Assembly (NCBI RefSeq): GCF_003058195.1
Contig: NZ_QBUH01000001.1
Location: 496,001 to 560,000 of the forward strand
DNA length: 64,000 nucleotides
Source: Elizabethkingia sp. YR214
Lineage (GTDB): Bacteria; Bacteroidota; Bacteroidia; Flavobacteriales; Weeksellaceae
Reading direction: 5' to 3'
Below the pieces are notes generated by a model, which made no database searches, was not told where the DNA came from, and saw only the letters and a program-made list of their open reading frames with translations. Shown in pieces: positions 61,059 to 64,000 of this stretch. The first letter of the stretch is position 1. Every line of letters starts with the position of its first letter. The position numbers and the translations under genes are program-made.

Positions 61059-61675
61059 TAAAACTTCACTTTATTTTTTTCTAAAATAATATTAGTTTCT
61101 CCAATGAAATCAAGAATAGCATCTCCACCTTCTTTTTTCTCAGCAGAAGTGATATAAGATTGTGGCAGCTCTTCCCAGAATTGCAAAAGCTCATCATGAT
61201 ATGCTTTTACATGGTTTTCAATCGCTTTAGGCTTTAGTTTGTCTGCCTTTGTAAATATGATAGAAAACGGAATTCCGGATTCACCACACCATTGCATAAA
61301 TTCGATGTCAATTTTCTGTGGAGCATGACGGATGTCTACCAACACAAATAGATTCACCAAATTATTTCGGTTTAGGATATAATTGGTGATTAGCTTTTCA
61401 AAACTTTTACGAAGAGTCTTCGATACTTTTGCATATCCATAACCAGGTAAATCGGTAAGATACCAAGTCTCATTTACCAGAAAATGATTGATAAGCTGTG
61501 TTTTTCCGGGAGTCTGTGAGGTTTTAGCAAGGTCCTTTCTGTCCATCATCGCATTGATGAGAGAAGATTTTCCCACATTGGATCTTCCGATAAAAGCGTA
61601 TTCCGGAAGATTAGCTTCAGGACATTCCTGCCATTTGCTGCTACTTTTTACAAACTCAACTGATTTTATCAGCAT
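61058..61675 (-). CDS. engB: Ribosome biogenesis GTPase EngB (YsxC/YihA)
   Basis: The 205-residue protein has the GTPase motifs G1 [14 protein letters not shown]3 [12 protein letters not shown] and G4 TKADKL. EngB (YsxC) is needed for maturation of the large ribosomal subunit. Length is normal. It is the middle gene of a tight three-gene minus-strand operon, next to an alpha/beta hydrolase and an ElaA-like acetyltransferase. Confidence 0.97.
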   Translation of the reverse strand: MLIKSVEFVKSSSKWQECPEANLPEYAFIGRSNVGKSSLINAMMDRKDLAKTSQTPGKTQLINHFLVNETWYLTDLPGYGYAKVSKTLRKSFEKLITNYILNRNNLVNLFVLVDIRHAPQKIDIEFMQWCGESGIPFSIIFTKADKLKPKAIENHVKAYHDELLQFWEELPQSYITSAEKKEGGDAILDFIGETNIILEKNKVKF

Positions 61676-62437
61676 TTATATTTTATCTTTTAACCAGTTA
61701 TACAATATATCACTAAACTCTTTTGGCTTTTCCATCATGGCAGCATGGCCACATTCTTCAATCCAGAAAAGATCAGAGTTTGGTATTTCTTTATGCATTT
61801 CTTCTGCTACTTCAGGTGGAGTAACATTGTCCTGCTTACCCCAGATAATACATGTTGGACATTTAATATCCGGAAGATCATTCTGCATATTGTGTTTGAT
61901 GGCACTTCTGGCAAGCATAACTGTTTTTATGCCTTTCATTCTGTCATTCACCACTGCAAAAACTTCGTCTACAAGTTCATCTGTTGCTACTTCAGGGTTG
62001 AAGAATACTTCTTCTGTTTTTCTTTTGATATAAGCTTTATCGCTTTTTCTTGGAAAAGAATCACCAAAAGTACGCTCATATAATCCTGAACTCCCTGTAA
62101 GAACAAGATGTTTAACAAGATCTGGTCTTGCTAGTGCTGTTATAAGTCCTACATGTCCGCCCATAGAATTCCCCACAAGAGTTACCGGGGCTTTAATATG
62201 TTCTTCTATAAAACGGATTACATATTTAGATATACTTGTAAGATTAGTATTTAAAACAGGCAAATCATAAATAGGAAGTTGTGGTACGAATACTTTAAAT
62301 CCTTTTTCCGAGAAGTATGCTGACATTTCATCGAAATTACTCAAACCACCCATTAATCCGTGCAATAGCACCATAGGATGTCCTTCTCCTGCTTCCATAT
62401 AGGTGAATTTCTTCTCTTTTTTTGTTTTAAAAATCAT
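61676..62437 (-). CDS. Alpha/beta-fold hydrolase
   Basis: The 253-residue protein has the alpha/beta-hydrolase layout: oxyanion-hole motif HGLMGGLSNF, nucleophile elbow GNSMGGHVG (Ser in GxSxG), the aspartate in IWGKQDNVTP and the histidine in CGHAAMMEKP. It is a soluble, likely cytoplasmic esterase-type enzyme; substrate unknown. It is the first gene of the operon with engB. A TATTTTTG element (plus 62461-62468) lies 23 bases upstream on the minus strand. Confidence 0.92.
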   Translation of the reverse strand: MIFKTKKEKKFTYMEAGEGHPMVLLHGLMGGLSNFDEMSAYFSEKGFKVFVPQLPIYDLPVLNTNLTSISKYVIRFIEEHIKAPVTLVGNSMGGHVGLITALARPDLVKHLVLTGSSGLYERTFGDSFPRKSDKAYIKRKTEEVFFNPEVATDELVDEVFAVVNDRMKGIKTVMLARSAIKHNMQNDLPDIKCPTCIIWGKQDNVTPPEVAEEMHKEIPNSDLFWIEECGHAAMMEKPKEFSDILYNWLKDKI

Positions 62438-62661
62438 AATTATATGTTGCCTAAACCCTGCAAAAATACGAAAAAATCAAGTCTTGATTAGAGGTAAAGT
62501 TGATTAATATGTCAGAAATTACAAAATTTTAATATCAATCAGATCTCTTTTTAAGAAAAAAAATAAAAATATATGATAAACAGTTATAAACCAAAATATT
62601 AGAAAACACAGGAGATTCGTTAAAATTTTGAAAATCAAAAGTTATCCACAATAAACAAAAT

Positions 62662-62686
62662 AGTGGTACGAAGTGGTAAAAAGTGG
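62662..62686 (+). promoter_or_regulatory. MraZ-type operator, three AGTGG repeats
   Basis: AGTGG occurs at 62662-62666, 62672-62676 and 62682-62686, exactly ten bases apart. MraZ binds tandem boxes of this kind (TGGGN in Escherichia, AAAGTG[G/T] in mollicutes) upstream of its own gene. The repeats sit just before the -7 element and would overlap the -33 region. Confidence 0.7.
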
Positions 62687-62697
62687 AAATATTTGTA

Positions 62698-62705
62698 TAA
62701 ATTTG
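62698..62705 (+). promoter_or_regulatory. -7 element TAAATTTG of the mraZ operon
   Basis: TAAATTTG matches TAnnTTTG. Transcription would start about 62711, so mraZ (ATG 62712) may be almost leaderless. No TTG is found at -33; the AGTGG repeats occupy that region. Confidence 0.45.
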
Positions 62706-62711
62706 TCCCAA

Positions 62712-63179
62712 ATGAATAATTTCATCGGGACATATGAGTGTAAAATTGACGATAAAGGCCGCTTGAAAGTACCTGCGTCGCTGGTGAAGCAAATGGAGAA
62801 TTTTGCTGACCAGCCGTTTGTTGTTAAGCGATCTGTTTTTCAGTCATGTCTTGAAGTGTATCCGATGAGTGGTTGGGAAAAATTAATGCACAAAATTAAT
62901 GGTCTTAACCGATTTGTAAAGAAAAACGCAGATTTTATCAGAATGTTTACGGCTGGTGTAAAAACAGTGGAGGTGGATAATGCAGGCAGGTTGCAGATTT
63001 CTAAAGACTTGGTACAATATTCAGGTCTTAAGAAAGATGTTGTGGTTACGAGTGCCGGAGAGCTTTTCGAGATTTGGGACAAAGAAACGTATGAGCAGGT
63101 AATTTCAACAAATGATGTTGATTTTGCTGCATTAGCGGAAGAAGTAATGGGATCAATAAATCCAGAAGATGTATCATAA
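62712..63179 (+). CDS. mraZ: Transcriptional regulator MraZ
   Basis: The start at 62712 (MNNFIGTYECKIDDKGRLKVPASL) gives 155 residues; the upstream frame contains the promoter. MraZ has two AbrB-like DNA-binding halves, seen here as CKIDDKGRLKVPASL and VEVDNAGRLQISKDL. It represses its own division/cell-wall operon in known cases. The next gene, rsmH, overlaps it by 11 bases, the standard start of the dcw cluster. Confidence 0.96.
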   Translation: MNNFIGTYECKIDDKGRLKVPASLVKQMENFADQPFVVKRSVFQSCLEVYPMSGWEKLMHKINGLNRFVKKNADFIRMFTAGVKTVEVDNAGRLQISKDLVQYSGLKKDVVVTSAGELFEIWDKETYEQVISTNDVDFAALAEEVMGSINPEDVS

Positions 63180-64000
63180 CCCAGTATTATTAGATGAAAG
63201 TGTCAGTGGCCTTATTACTAATCCGGACGGAATCTATGTAGATTGTACTTTTGGAGGAGGAGGTCATTCAAGGGAGATTCTTTCCAGACTTTCCGACAAA
63301 GGACGTTTGTTTTCCTTTGATCAGGATCTGGATGCTCTTGAGAATAAAATAAATGATGAAAGATTTACACTGGTAAATCAAAATTTTCGTTTCCTCGAGA
63401 ATAGTTTGTTAATGTATGGTGTAAGCCAGGTTGACGGTGTTTTAGCGGATCTAGGTGTTTCTTCTCATCAGTTTGATGAGGCGGACAGAGGATTCTCTAT
63501 ACGGACAGACGGACCTTTGGATATGAGAATGAATACCATGCAAGGGCTAGACGCCAAGAAAGTGGTGAACGAATATGAAGAGGAGCAGTTGGCGGATATT
63601 TTTTATCTCTACGGAGAATTGCGTGACGCCAGAAAACTTGCAAGAGAACTGGTGGCGGCTCGTAAAAAAGGAGAGATTAAAACAACGGAAGATCTGAAGA
63701 AAGTCTTCTTTTATATCCCGACACATAAGAGCAATAAATTTTTTGCTCAAATTTTTCAGGCTATAAGAATAGAAGTGAATCAGGAGCTGGAGGTGCTGAA
63801 AGAGATGTTGGAGCAATCTTACAGGGTTTTGAAGCCAGAAGGCAGACTTTCGGTAATATCTTATCATTCACTGGAAGACAGACTTGTAAAACGTTTTCTG
63901 AAAAATGGAATGTTTGAAGGGGAGCCTGAAAGAGATATTTACGGAAATTATAAAAAATCTTTCGAACTTCTGAAGAATAAAGCAATTGTTCCGACAGAAG
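63169..64000 (+). CDS. rsmH: 16S rRNA (cytosine-1402-N4)-methyltransferase RsmH (partial)
   Basis: The frame from ATG at 63169 (MYHNPVLLDESVSGL) stays open to the end of the window, 277 codons. It has the SAM-binding motif VDCTFGGGGHSREIL, DGVLADLGVSSHQFDEADRGFSIRTDGPLDMRM, and the C-terminal SYHSLEDRLVKRF. RsmH methylates C1402 of 16S rRNA. It overlaps mraZ by 11 bases; the C-terminal end lies outside the window. Confidence 0.96.
   Translation, partial: MYHNPVLLDESVSGLITNPDGIYVDCTFGGGGHSREILSRLSDKGRLFSFDQDLDALENKINDERFTLVNQNFRFLENSLLMYGVSQVDGVLADLGVSSHQFDEADRGFSIRTDGPLDMRMNTMQGLDAKKVVNEYEEEQLADIFYLYGELRDARKLARELVAARKKGEIKTTEDLKKVFFYIPTHKSNKFFAQIFQAIRIEVNQELEVLKEMLEQSYRVLKPEGRLSVISYHSLEDRLVKRFLKNGMFEGEPERDIYGNYKKSFELLKNKAIVPTE

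Noticed and set aside
62662-62686. AGTGG repeats as replication-origin iterons or a CRISPR array
   Set aside because: The repeat is only five bases, three copies, and its place before mraZ fits an MraZ operator.
1-64000. Mobile element, prophage, CRISPR, tRNA or rRNA genes
   Set aside because: No transposase, integrase, phage structural gene, repeat-spacer array, or tRNA/rRNA-like sequence was seen in the intergenic regions read by eye; a tRNAscan or Infernal run would settle this.

Overview
The window is about 64 kb of AT-rich chromosome from a member of the Bacteroidota, family Weeksellaceae, almost certainly an Elizabethkingia. The evidence is: (i) a 705-residue secreted prolyl endopeptidase at 39152-41269 that matches, from memory, the classical 'Flavobacterium meningosepticum' enzyme with scattered substitutions, so a sister species is likelier than E. 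meningoseptica itself; (ii) Bacteroidota-type promoters (TTG-N17-23-TAnnTTTG) before several genes and few clear Shine-Dalgarno sites; (iii) lineage-typical families: GLPGLI, 2TM-domain proteins, DUF4846, carboxypeptidase-regulatory TonB receptors, NagB fused to a PIG-L domain, BlaI with an M56-TonB protein. I saw no rRNA, tRNA, CRISPR array, transposase, integrase or phage gene. Most of the window is ordinary chromosome with many strong intrinsic terminators.

Layout. 0-4.1 kb: end of a TPR protein, a polytopic membrane protein, two tandem small lipoproteins, a GLPGLI protein, a small secreted protein and Cu/Zn superoxide dismutase. 4.2-10 kb: a TonB-dependent receptor and TPR protein, then a LytS-type kinase carrying a 2TM domain, two more 2TM proteins and a LytTR response regulator. 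10.3-12.6 kb: a lipoprotein, an ECF sigma factor and its membrane-anchored partner. 12.7-23.4 kb: nagB, radical SAM, GNAT, menD facing pabC/pabB-like genes, paralogous membrane proteins, an AI-2E-type permease and small conserved proteins. 23.4-32.7 kb, mostly minus strand: uvrB, an M56/TonB sensor protein with BlaI, tryptophanase, DUF502, miaE, an SRPBCC protein and an acyltransferase. 32.7-37.7 kb: a second ECF sigma factor with an unusual plug/von Willebrand protein, and an LTA-synthase-like sulfatase. 37.8-41.7 kb: rplU-rpmA, two cysteine-rich leader-peptide microproteins and the prolyl endopeptidase. 41.7-49.3 kb: an AsmA-like protein, DUF2797, a nucleotide-sugar epimerase, DUF2795 and secA.

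49.5-59.7 kb is an iron/heme acquisition block: siderophore-type receptor, an orphan receptor C-terminal fragment, PepSY reductase-like protein, second receptor, second PepSY protein, then a heme receptor and HmuY-type lipoprotein. A palindrome ATTTAG-N-CTAAAT recurs in perfect or degenerate form at its promoters and may be the iron-responsive operator. 59.8-64 kb: a lipoprotein MsrA, ElaA-type acetyltransferase, engB, a hydrolase, and the start of the division/cell-wall cluster (mraZ with a three-repeat operator, then rsmH running off the edge).

The most interesting items are the paired six-cysteine leader peptides (38.6-39.0 kb), the anti-sigma-like/plug/vWA fusion beside its ECF sigma factor, the triple 2TM signalling operon, the BlaI-type operator overlapping the -7 element of the BlaI/M56-TonB operon, and the tandem receptor-PepSY units with a receptor remnant between them. 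None of these proves a new system; no clearly undescribed multi-gene defence or biosynthetic system was seen.
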